Source of the DNA: Rotaria sp. Silwood1
Taxonomy: Eukaryota; Rotifera; Eurotatoria; Philodinida; Philodinidae
DNA length: 64,000 bases
NCBI GenBank assembly: GCA_905250075.1
Contig: CAJNOP010000042.1
Span: 456,982-520,981, forward strand
Direction of reading: 5' to 3'
The notes under the pieces were generated by a model. The model made no database searches, was not told where the DNA came from, and was given only the letters and a program-made list of their open reading frames with translations. How positions within the stretch are numbered: the stretch's first letter is position 1; the number at the start of each line of letters is the position of its first letter. The position numbers were made by a program, and so were the translations under genes. Shown one piece after another: positions 1-10,898 of this stretch.

Positions 1-1243
1 TCGAAGAGATTTATGTATGTTGTTAGACCAAGTTTTTCGAAGATAAGAAAACAAACTTAAGTGTTATCACTGAGTTACAATATGTTTGAAAGATTTGTGC
101 TGCAATAACCTCTAGATACCATTTAGTACTAACCTGATTTTCGGTCAGTAAATAATAGTGAGACAGTCAGATGATTTAAAACACAGAAACTTTTATGTGA
201 CGACAAAAAAAAAATATATTTTGTTCACAGAAAAATGCATTGAACGAGCTTTTGTAATCGAACCAGAGCACTGAAAAATTCAGATTAGAAAATGAAAAAC
301 AAATACTAGAAAAACGAATATTGGATAGAACTGTTAATACACTTTCATGGAGGCTAAATAAATTCCTAAATAGTTTTTCTAGAGTCGTTTTAACATTTAG
401 ATTATTTTGCATGGCCTAATCATAACTGTGTGACGAATTTATTCGGACCTCTTGGAAGCTTTTTAAGAGTTTGAAAATCAAGCTGTTGAAACAATAATAC
501 GCATTTTGACCGTCAAAAAAGTAAACATGTTTTTTTCGTTAAGTAATAAAATTGTTAACAAATTTAAACAGTACATAAGGTCGTTGAATGAGCAACTTTA
601 CTTCGATATACTATTTAGGACTATCATCATTATGGTACACATGTAGGAGTATCTGATAAATGCTTAAGCTCGATCAGATGCTAACTTATTGTAGCATCCG
701 AAAAATATGAAACACCAAGTGGTCGGATAGGTTTTCGCTTCAGGAAACCTCTGTTTTCTCTTCTATTTTAAAATCCAAATAGGGTTAAGTTTTTAAAGAT
801 AAAGCCACAGTTAACCAAATTTTTTGTGTTACTGTTTGCTCCTTGAATATTGCGTTATATTTCTGAACACCTTGCCTTTATTTATGTCAAATTATGAGCT
901 AAACGCTTGGCATGCTATTTTGTGGCGCTCTGTAAAGCTTTTGGAAATGATATTCTAGGACATGATAGATCACATACATATGTGTTTATTCAACCGCTTA
1001 CGTTCTGTAAAGAATATTTTCATAGATGTTCATCTGGCTCCCTACTGTGCTATGGTCGGATTAGTAGTGTCGGATCTTGTGATACAATCTGCAAACTTTG
1101 TATTATATGAGAATCCGAAGGATGACAATGAAGTGATCGAGTTCTCTTCGAGTAAAAGCATGGCTAGATCTTTCTGGTTTGTGAGACAGATCAGTAGCTC
1201 GTTATACCGAGTCTGATGTGTTCACCGTTCATTAGGCATTAAA
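1..1243. other. No gene recognised
   Basis: AT-rich sequence with only short open frames on both strands and no recognisable protein. One frame at 962-1216 (+) has no start context, splice structure or family match that I can see. Confidence 0.5.
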
Positions 1244-1613
1244 TATTGAGTGACCAATAATGAATGGCCGTACATTATATCTTATATTTTAATCTCTAAA
1301 TGCGATCTATTAAAAAGCGGAGTATACCTTAAGAGGCAACGTGAAAAGCTCTACAATCTTCATTGTGAAGCTTGCTTTCATTGTGCACTTTTTGTTTTCA
1401 AAAATAAGTCGGCGATCGATTTTCGAAGCTGTGAAAAGTGAACACACATTTTTCGAAAATAAAAGGTACACAATTAGAAAAACGTTTCACTATGTACGTT
1501 GTAGATCTTTTTACGCAGTGTCATATGGTATATTTTGTTTTTTAATAGAACGTATTTAGAGATTAAAGTATGAAATACAAAGTACGACCACTCATTATTG
1601 GTCACCCAGTATA
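1244..1613. mobile_element. Fold-back (MITE-like) element of about 370 bp
   Basis: The left arm (about 1244-1370) and the right arm (about 1486-1613) are imperfect inverted copies. Both ends read TGACCAATAATGARTGG towards the centre, and they share further blocks such as TTTAATCTCTAAAT and TCTATTAAAAA. Translating the two arms on opposite strands gives matching peptides (VTNNEW... and MTNNEW...), which shows how long the similarity runs. The outer ends are TA-rich (TATT/TATA), compatible with TA target-site duplication as in Tc1/mariner-derived MITEs. There is no transposase inside. The assignment to a superfamily is inference. Confidence 0.75.
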
Positions 1614-1853
1614 TAATCGTAAAAACATAGAACACGAATGTCATCAAGGACAAGTATTCTGGATTTATCTTCATCAGAATCCAGATATCGATTTGACAAA
1701 ACACAATAAAGAAACGATTTATTGCTTGTTAATATCATAAAATACAATCGAGTGGCACTTTACTTTATCTGATATGGAGAAGGAATAAACACTATATATA
1801 TATATGTCAGCCATGAAACGATCAAATTCACTCGTTAAAACGACTTTGCCTAC

Positions 1854-3664
1854 ATGAAATTACTACTAATATTTCTCATTTGTTCATTTGTCATCATTAA
1901 GTGCGATGGTTCAGCAGATGTGCACACTGCTGATATGCACATAATTGATGAAGCAAACCGTGTACGTTTCTATCACGGCGTTAATTTTGTACGCAAAGAA
2001 TTTCCATGGTATCCATCGGAATTACTTGATTCAAGCGTTGTTACCAACTTGGCACAAAATGGTTTGAACGTCGTTCGACTCGGGTACATATTCCTCTTGT
2101 TCTTATATTCTCTTTCATGATGTACGTACAAATGTTTTCTTTGTCAATATAGAATAATGTGGGCTGGTGTTGAACCACAACCACAACAATACAATGAAAC
2201 CTATTTGAATATAATGAAAAATATTGTCGAATCGCTCGAATCAAATAATATCTACGTTCTATTCGATATGCATCAGGATGTATTGAGTAGTCGAGTTGGA
2301 CCTTATGATGGCATTCCAGCATGGTTATACGATCAATTTCCTCCATCAAATCATCCATGTAAATAGTCTGATCACAATTTTTCTGTTGTGTTTTTTCTCG
2401 GCAGATACGTCATCTCATTTGTAGATCCTTGGCCACTTTCGTCGTCTCCGTCCGGCGACAGTTGGTCTTTGGGGTACGTGAGCATTGAAATGCGAAAAGT
2501 TCAATACGTTTTTTTCTTTTTTTTTCTATTTCTAGCTATCTGACAGAAGCATGTTCGCATGGATTTCAGTGTTTGTATGATAATGTGGCTGGTGCTGTTG
2601 ATTCGATGAGTAAGTTTTGGCGTTTGATAGCGACGACCTTTGGTCAGTATACGAATGTACTTGGGTAAGTATGCAAATTGTTGTTTTTCTATTTTTTTTT
2701 AATGAGAAAATATATAGATACGAGTTAATTAATGAGCCCTGGGCTGGAAATTATTTCGCTGATGCAGCATTACTCTTGCCTGGTATTGCTGGTACAAAAA
2801 ATTTACAACCATTCTATGACAAACTCGCTAATGCTATTCGATCAGTCGATAATAAGACACTCATCTTCTACGAGCCCGTCACTTATGGAGGTAAGGGAAA
2901 CAAATATTTTTAAGATCAACAATGGAATATATGTTTCAAGTTCGACTCAATGGTAAACTTCTTGGCACCGGATTTTCTCATGTTCCAGGCGGCAAGGCTT
3001 ATCGAGATCGAAGTGTTCTCTCTTATCATTACTATTGTACTATCTTAGCAATTAATCCTGTGCCAGGCAGTGATACTATACCAGTTTTTGACCGAGTGCT
3101 TTGCAATGGCATTGAAGGACCAGCTGTTTTTCAATCTGTGAAAGTAATTCAAATTTTTATTTCTATCGCTTTAGTTGATGAATGTAATTTTAGAATGAAC
3201 TTTCTCGATTGGGCGGTGCCGGATTTCTGACGGAATTCGGTGGATGTGATGGTTCATCAACATGTGACAATCAACTTGAAGCAGGTATGCTTGAAGCCGA
3301 TAAATATCTTCAATCATGGACTTACTGGGGTAATAGTTACAGTAGCATGGCTTTGATTGAACGTCTGTCACGTGTTTATGCTCGTGCTATTGCTGGTAAA
3401 CCTATTTCGATGACATATCATGCCGATAAACGAATATTCCATTTGTATTATTATGCTGATAAAACGATCAGTAAGCCCACGGAAATCTACGTTCCATATT
3501 TGCATTATCCACAAGCAAGTTACAAGGTGATTGTCAATAGATATCTCGAGTGGAAAGTTGATCCGACAGATGCAAATATAATTCTTGTCGACCCCAGTCA
3601 ACAGTTTATGAATAGTATATTCAAAAAGGTTATTGGCACAATTGAAATTCGTTCAACAGCATAA
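1854..3664 (+). CDS. Secreted GH5 glycosidase, endoglycoceramidase-like
   Basis: Seven exons: 1854-2083, 2153-2358, 2425-2473, 2536-2664, 2718-2890, 2941-3143, 3194-3664. They join in frame to 1461 nt (486 aa), and the introns of 50-69 bp are all GT-AG. A hydrophobic signal peptide (MKLLLIFLICSFVIIK) opens the protein. GH5 landmarks are visible: FDMHQD in the N-terminal half, the acid/base Glu in INEPW (E211), a YHYYC block, and the nucleophile Glu in FLTEFGG (E344). Blocks such as YLTEAC and QCLYDN are typical of endoglycoceramidases, which cut the oligosaccharide from ceramide in glycosphingolipids. The C-terminal 110 residues look like the usual beta-sandwich. AATAAA lies at 3795, 130 bp past the stop. 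Both catalytic Glu are present, so the gene looks intact. Ceramidase rather than another GH5 specificity is inferred. Confidence 0.9.
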
Positions 3665-4508
3665 TCACAAAAATTGTCTTTTTCATTTTTTCTGAGAACT
3701 TTGACTCTGTGGCGTATATATTCTTAAAGCTCTTAATCTTGCGATTCATCTTCGAGTGAAATATAAATTGTTTGAAATTCTCAGTATTTTATAAAATAAA
3801 ACTGACGGCTGTTCTTTCACTGATATTTCTATTAACTTTTTTTTTGGCACTTTATCTTTGTTGTATGCAATGAAAAGCACCATATATTGCTTGCGTTTAA
3901 TTTATAATAGAATTTTTTCACTAATAATTTATTCAACAGGTCAACGAAATGATTTCATTCTGGATAAATTAACAGAAAAGTTTCTATCCGAAACATCGTC
4001 TTGATCTTTGAATGGAAAAACTTTCACTATGGTTCAAAGTTCACTTTTCTCTTGATCAACAGTATTTGTAATAAATAATAGAAATAACAACCAAGAGACG
4101 TATGATGTGAATCAAATTTCGTTTCTCTTTCATTCTCTGATTGCATCACGGATACTAACACATTTGAAAGGCTTATTTTTTTTTTCATTTCCATGAGATT
4201 GAGAACAACCAATAACTTACTCGTTTCTCTCATCGATAGAGAAAACAACGCAGAAATGAAGATAGAATCATCAACAGACATGCTTCCATTCCTTTCAACA
4301 ATAAAAATACAACTGTTACAAACGAAGTACACCATATCGGAAAAACAAGCGGCGAGAAAAAGGGTTGAAATGAAAAATTCGAACAACACAGTACTTGATA
4401 TTCATCCAACAGTGAAGAAAAACTTTTTTGATAACGATTGATTAACTATGATATCCCGTTTGTTTTGCAGCCATTGATCATCGAGAAAATGCGTTCATCT
4501 CTCATTTT

Positions 4509-4556
4509 TGGCTGTGGATGTAGATGAAACGAATATCCACATCTACACCCACTCCA
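4509..4556. repeat. TG-type hairpin, copy 1
   Basis: G-rich arm GGCTGTGGATGTAGATG, a short spacer, then the C-rich arm ATCCACATCTACACCCACTCC. Imperfect inverted repeat of the dispersed family with TGTGGG/TGTGGA units; about 850 bp past the endoglycoceramidase stop. Confidence 0.7.
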
Positions 4557-4682
4557 AAATGGATAGCAAAATAATTTACTTTTAGCGCTATCTCAACATA
4601 CGAGAGGCATACTTTCAATTTTGTATGTTTATTAGTATTTATTGCATTATTTATTTTATTTTATTTTTTTACTTTTTTTTGT

Positions 4683-4839
4683 AAAGAGACTTCGTCATGA
4701 TATAAATGAGCGTTCAGGTTATTATTCAGATATTCTACTAATGGAATCAATGAGAAATTTTGAAGAAAATTCATCAATCGATGAAATAAATCTTGTTAAT
4801 TATATTCTTGATGGATTACCGCCTAAAACATCTGAATAA
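4683..4839 (+). pseudogene. Retrotransposon gag-like remnant
   Basis: The open frame ends in a block with a tyrosine-rich start (SGYYSDILLMES), then INLVNYILDGLPPK. This spacing recalls the end of the retrotransposon gag domain (Y..DI..L, then V.Y.L.GLP). Only about 50 residues are present, with no start in good context and no protease, RT or integrase nearby, so it is a fragment at best. A spurious match is possible. Confidence 0.35.
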
Positions 4840-6324
4840 AATTTTTTTTCAAGATTTATTTTATTAATAAAGCGAATATTTCAGATTATTTTATCTTTAT
4901 ACATTTATTTAAAAAGAAACAAAATCACTTCAATGAAAATATGCATTTTTTTATTTATACAATTTAATTATTAAAGTAAAGCAAAAAACTCTCTGGTAAA
5001 ACTGATCGTTTAGTATTTAGTTTAACAAAAAAAAACAGAACAATTTTAAATAAATCATTCTGAATAATTTCGATTTAAATTCAATAAAATCTGTAACATG
5101 TTTTTTCAACATTGATGATTGATTTTATTTTATTCATTTAGATCTTCTCAATCATGGAAACAGCAGAATCATATTATAGCTATTTGTTTTCATATCAAGT
5201 TAGACCAAGTATTGAAGAGAAAGAAACGTGAAGATATGACAAGTAGTGTAAAGAACGCAATGCTTTGTCTATTTGATAGTGTGGGCCTGAGAAAGAACTG
5301 AAAATCAAACTTTGTTCTTCAGAAATTGTTATAGCTGTTCTAAAAATTCCGATATACCGGTTTTAGAGAACTTTCCTCTTTGTAAGCTAATGAAATTCTA
5401 GTTACAACACCCAAAAAGTTGATTGCCATAGAAGCCCACTAAGAAAATACTTTATTAGATTTATCAATCATTGATGGACTCAATACGAATTCCTTTGATC
5501 GTTCTCTTATTATAAGATAGTATGTAGAGTATCATCGATTTATTTTTCTCATATTTCATAAATACGATGAGATTGTTTAATAGGTAAATTTTGAAACTTT
5601 TGGAGTCGAATTCACTGTTATTGATTGAACAAGAGTAGCTTCATAAGAATTTTTTTTCTAGGACATATTGAATAAATTCTAATTAATAGACTGCAAATTG
5701 TTTCTGTATAATACAGAACCGCTAGTGTCAAGGATTCGAGTACGTTATTTTTTAGTCTGATTTTCAAAGCCGATTTTTCTAAAATACTAATACACTGTTT
5801 CAAAGCAAGAAAATTTTAAACTTAAAATTAAATAGCTAATTCTTGAAATCGAAATAGTGAATAACAGCCCTATGATCGATACAGTTTTGTTAGATCACTC
5901 GACTTAGCTCTAAAATGAGAGAACGTCTGAAAAACAAAGAATCATGTCGAACTGGCAGCCGTACAGCGATCAATCGTGTCTATTCGACACTCAATAGATC
6001 ATTGAAAAGTACTTGAGATGCTTCAAATTTTGAGTATGCTTTTTAATCGATTTTGTATAACTTTTCTAGCGCAATCATCCACAGTATTTTCCATAAGGGA
6101 TGCACAAGTAATGCAAATGCGAGCATGAAAAAGATGAATTAGAAAAAAAGGTATTAATAGATGCAAACTAAATATCTGACGTTTTGTAAATTTTTTTCTC
6201 TGTTGATAAAATCAATTTGAAAAATATTCGAAAATATCAATGCTCTATAAAAATCTTTTCGAAAAGGGTAGAGGCGCATAAAGGATCACTGTGACCACTT
6301 GAAATTTTTATTTAAAACAAGTTA

Positions 6325-6377
6325 AGGTGTGGCTGTGGGGTGCGGATGAAATGACTAACATCCACACTCACATCCTC
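6325..6377. repeat. TG-type hairpin, copy 2
   Basis: G-rich arm AGGTGTGGCTGTGGGGTG, a spacer, then the C-rich arm CATCCACACTCACATCC. It lies about 430 bp beyond the stop of the NHL gene (which is read leftward). Confidence 0.75.
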
Positions 6378-6801
6378 CTGCTCTACGGTCTCAAAGTGAT
6401 GTTTTCAGTGGCAAAAGCTCGATTTTAGTCAACGTTCATTAGATTCTAGTAAGCAAAAATAGACGTAGTCGTTGTCTTTGGACGTACTCCAGAGTGTCTA
6501 ACTGGTGAATGAAGAAACACAGCAAGCCTATGAATCAACAAGTTGACCTCGTCTCTTACATACCTCATGTAGATCTATCCTATTCCCGCATAGTCTAGTA
6601 GTCATTTTCCAATCACCGATAATGCTCTTTGTTCGCGCGGGCACGTACGTATATATATGAGGAAGAAGTATGAATACAGAAGCGACAGTTAAATAAAAAG
6701 AATGCATTTCAAAAATAAGGCACTTGTTTTGTCAAAATACATGAAGAAAAATCGAAAATATCCTTCAATGATTTTTTTGAACACAATAATATTTTAAAAA
6801 A

Positions 6802-7718
6802 TCAATGTTTCTTTTTTATTGAGAATCGTTGAACTCGATGATTCCATTGATCAACAACATACAGATTGCCATATCGGTCGAATGATAATCCCATAGGATT
6901 GCTCAATTGGTTTGCTTGCTCACCTTTATCATGGCCACCAATAATCACATCTCCTTGTGTCGCTCCTTTATTCCAACGCATCACGCGATCATTGCCATCA
7001 TTCACCACATAGACTGTGCCCAACTGATCGACGAACACTCCTTGAGGTGACCATAAATGCCTTGGAGTATCGCCTTGTCCTAGGCCACCAGCCACAATAA
7101 TCCCTTCTTTTGCATACTTCGTCCATTTCATCACACGATGATTATACCAGTCCGAGACGTAGACAGAATGGTCACGATCAACAAACACGTGTGTGGCATC
7201 ATCGAGTTGATTGAGATCATCTCCTTGCCCATTACCACCTGCTACCACTATCCCATTCCTCTCTCCCATTCGATACTGTCTCACCTCTTGCACTGTAGAT
7301 ACATAAAGACATCTCTGATTGTCCATTGTCAATCTCGAACACTTGATATTATTGATGATTATCTCTCCACAAGTTCGATTCTGACGAAACCATCGCATTA
7401 CTCGATTGTTCATTGAATCGCAAATGATGAGACTATCTGTATCTTTGTCGAAAACCACATCTACTGGTCTATTCAATTGATTAATTCGCTTTCCTTGTCC
7501 GTTGCCACCGGCTACTATTTGACCACTCGTTGCACCAGGTTTCCATTCCATAATACGATCATTGTTTTTGTCAGCAATGTAAACAGTTTGATCATCATCC
7601 ACATAAAGCCCCACAGGATTGTTAAGTTGATTCAACGCATCGCCAGGTCCATGGCCTCCAGCGATAGTCACTCCGTTTTCTGCCCATCTAGCATTTGCGG
7701 GAATCTTCGGTATGAAAA
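6802..7718 (-). CDS. NHL-repeat beta-propeller protein (5' end unresolved)
   Basis: This is the large last exon of a gene encoding about 305 residues. At least five NHL blades are visible, each with an AGG(N/H)GQG motif, an NQL(N/D)xPxxV strand and a (Y/V)(V/I)xDxxNxRVMRW turn. Such blades form a six-bladed propeller used for protein or ligand contact. The family is strongly expanded in bdelloids and its function there is unknown. The frame stays open above the first Met (7671) up to a good acceptor (TTACAG at 7719-7724), so an upstream exon is expected. I could not fix it: frames above 7730 are interrupted. The first blade may therefore be missing, or the gene may be 5'-truncated. The stop is at 6802-6804. 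Confidence 0.85.
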
Positions 7719-8324
7719 CTGTAATAGAGAAAGAAAGAAATTTCTAGAAGAAATAATATTCGATGAATTCCACCACAGCCTAGTAGGATTTTCGTGAGTA
7801 TCCAATGAAATTTCGTTCAAATGTTCACGCAGCATCTTGATACCTTCGAACGCTTTTCTTAATGTTTCGAACTTTCGATGCGATTTTCTGATTATTGCCT
7901 TAAATTATCATGGCTTTTATATAACTTATAGTTTTCTTCAGAATCCCAATCGAAACTTTTCCGAATTTTTTCGCAATACTAGAAACCTCCTTCAGATTTC
8001 AAGACTTTTGAAAGAGTTATTGGAATTTCACGATATTTCCTTGTATTTTCTCGATTTGTTGACAGTTTAGGGGCATACCAAAACATCTTACGCCTCTTAA
8101 AAAATGGTCATTTTCCGTCAGAATCATTGAAATTGAGATAAAGGCACGGGACTTATAGCCCATAATCTAGTCACTCATAAACAACAAAAATTTTCATCCG
8201 GCACGTCGTTTTTTCTAAACTTTTTTCAGATTTTCATCATATCGTATTTGAAAAATAAGCCATTTTTGAAAAAACCGAAAATCTTTTTTTGTTTTTTCTC
8301 AATTGATGATATTTTGAGCACAGC

Positions 8325-8597
8325 ATAAATTTCTCCACTCAGGTTCGTGTAACATATGTCAGATTTCTTCTTGTTGGAAAGAGCATGTCAAAATGCAGTG
8401 CCTATCAGAGCCTCTTTTTTTATTAAGCTTTTTTTACTATATATACAAACACTTATATAAATAGAGCGCCATTTTTTGAGAGTCTTTTTTAGTCATTGAT
8501 CTGAAAAAAGGGCTCTGGTACACACTACATCCTGACATGCTCTTTCAAACGAACAAAAAATAAAATACGTACAATGAACCTGGACAGAAAAATCTTG
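8325..8597. repeat. Imperfect inverted repeat (fold-back element)
   Basis: Left arm about 8325-8420, right arm about 8502-8597. Both arms, read inward, share AGGTTC(G/A)T, then TTGTT-GAAAGAGCATGTCA, ATG(C/T)AGTG and CAGAGCC followed by a T run. The spacer is about 80 bp. No coding sequence. It is probably a decayed non-autonomous element. Confidence 0.6.
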
Positions 8598-10146
8598 TTT
8601 TCATGATACTCCCCTCAAACATCATGATATAGGGCTCAACATTTCACCATAGACTTCCTATGATAGCCTCAACATGTCCTCATAATGTCATACCACATGA
8701 ACGTTTCTCAGCTGAGATTGATTTTTTAAGGGATGTTGGGGCCCTATAAACACTGGAATTCTCTTGAACGACAATTGATATTTTCTATATGGTTTAGATA
8801 GCAATCTCTAGAATCCTGTAGATTTTCTAAGGTAAGCTTCTTTTAGCTCTATGTTCATCGATGAATAATAAGAAACATATGATTGCTTGGAAGCTCTCTT
8901 GGCATTTCACATTAGGAGCAATTTCAGCAGAATATAGATTCTGGATGAAATCCAATTCAATTCTATTTTGGGTGATATAGTCAAACTCAAGATGAGATTA
9001 TAGAATTTCGAAATAGAGATTATTCTACGTAAAAATGAAAATTTTGCAAAAAAGAATCGTCGGATTCCGCCCTGAGGAGATTGCAATGTGAGTTTAATTC
9101 AGTAGTCAGGACTGACTGCGAGCTGTATGCTTAAGTTTATTTTAGAAATATCAACAGAAAATAGAAAGTTCAGACTTTTTTCAAAAAAGTAGTCATGGTC
9201 AATATTATCGACACATTTTTTTAAATGTGTGCGTTGAATGATAATTTTCAAAGCAGAATTCCGAAAACAATAACAAGTGATTAAAAGAACAAATTTAGTT
9301 GAGGGTCAAGCAAGTCCTGGCGACGAGCGTTACTTGTTATTCAAGAGTAGTGAAGAAATCTTTGAAAGGTCTTAGAAACTACTTTGAACGACGCATTAGC
9401 AGGTTTCTTTGCTACACATATATGTTCGTTTGCGAAGATGCTAAAAGTTATCGAACATGGCAGTCTTCTAGAGTGGACAGTTCTTTACAAAATGTGATAT
9501 CGAATTAAGTTGTAGCCTTCACACAATTGAGATTTCTGATCTAAGAACTAAAAAGAAACTAAAATAATAGATTTTGTAACGCAAATTTCGAATTTCGAAT
9601 CGCCATAGTTAAAATATAAGAAAGTGCAAAAAAAAATTCCCGTCGATTTTGTTTCAAAACTTTAGACCAATTCATTACGTTTCGGTGTAAGTATCTGTGT
9701 ATCTTCATAAATAATCTTTGAATGAAAGTATCTTTCAACCTTTCTAGCCTTGTTCCTTGTTAGATTTTTATTTCGACAAAAGTTTACAAAATCGTTTTCA
9801 CTTAGAGTGTAAATGTCTTCGAATAATGAAAATATTTTTATAATCAAACATATAGATTGATATATTTTATTCTTTCTCAATGTTCATTTGAGGGTATTAT
9901 TTTGAAAGAGTAACTAACAATTACACTCTTCATTTCGAAGAAATTCCATTTTTAATTCAACAACAACGTGATCGATTGCAAAGTGTCATATTTAAGAAAT
10001 AACCGCACACATCATTTGACTTCTTGACTTTATTTTTTTGTACTACAAAACAATGTATTCAATTCAGTGTACTCAGAACAATTTTTCTTTCGTCTTTCAC
10101 AGTTGATGTTTTTTTTCATTTCAACTCCATCTTTCAAAAACGACGA

Positions 10147-10214
10147 AGGTGTGGGGTGTGCTATCTTTTTTTTCCTTCTTCTTCACTAACACTTATGTAC
10201 AGCCACACCCTCAA
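10147..10214. repeat. TG-type hairpin, copy 3
   Basis: G-rich arm AGGTGTGGGGTGTG at 10147 and C-rich arm CAGCCACACCCTC ending near 10213. It begins only 18 bp past the stop of the B-box gene, so it would lie in that gene's 3' UTR. Confidence 0.7.
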
Positions 10215-10231
10215 GAATATTCGAATCTCAC

Positions 10232-10898
10232 CTACATCAATTCTTGTTTAAAAACTTGAGCTATAAAACGAGACCAAACTTCTTCAACTTTCTTCACTAA
10301 TTTAGCTAGTTTAAATGTTGAAACAAATATGGTTTTCAATTCACTCACCCACTTTGTTGTCTTCTTTTTCAACGTAGATAAATCGATCCCAATCGACTTG
10401 ATCGTTCGTCATTATGATCGATGTAATTTTTGTTGGTCGAATTACTTGTTGCAGTGATATTTGTATCTGATCTATTTTTTGTTGAAGTCGTTCGATATCA
10501 CTTTCGTCAAAATTGGTTTCATCTCGTCGGTCACGAATTTCTTTTGTCATTATGCCAAAATCTTTTGTTAATGCATCTTTCTCTTGAGCCAGCAGTTCAG
10601 TAAGTTGATGACGAGCTCGTTCAGCTGCTTTATGCACTTTTTCCGTTGTTACAGTTTCCCATCGATCAATTTCATCGAAAAGTTCTGGCGCAGGGGCATT
10701 CGATTGATTCACTGTATTCAATTTTTCCAGTAGTTCATCATGCATTCTTACAACTTCATTATCAAATTTCATTGATAGTTGTTGACGATGCTCATTAAAA
10801 TGCTTCATGCAAAAGTAATTTTTACATCCATTACATATGCATTTCCCTTCTATCTTCTGACATGTCAAACATAGGTTTGATTGTAATCGTGATACCAT
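10232..10898 (-). CDS. B-box zinc-finger / coiled-coil protein
   Basis: Two exons, 10349-10898 and 10232-10296, with a 52-bp intron (GTGAGT...TTAG), give 204 aa in frame. The N-terminus carries a B-box-like zinc finger: C10, C13, C20, C22, C25, C30, H33, H37. Residues 40-170 are charged and heptad-like, hence a predicted coiled coil. The layout resembles TRIM-type B-box plus coiled coil without a RING or a C-terminal NHL/SPRY domain, common among bdelloid predicted proteins. Role unknown, perhaps an adaptor. If exon 2 is not used, the frame stops two codons past the donor; the strong GTGAGT donor favours splicing. Confidence 0.75.

Larger units (their letters stand above)
3665..6801. other. 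Long intergenic region with a gag relic and two TG-type hairpins
   Basis: Apart from the gag-like remnant (4683-4839) and the hairpins at 4509-4556 and 6325-6377, listed separately, I see no supported gene. The two opposed open frames at about 4027-4441 have no recognisable product. Local sequence is rich in A/T runs. Confidence 0.5.
7719..10231. other. Intergenic region, no supported gene
   Basis: Holds the fold-back element at 8325-8597 and a TG-type hairpin at 10147-10214. Short frames (for example 9299-9508 +, 9662-9880 -) show no family features. An upstream exon of the NHL gene may lie within the first few hundred bases. Confidence 0.5.
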
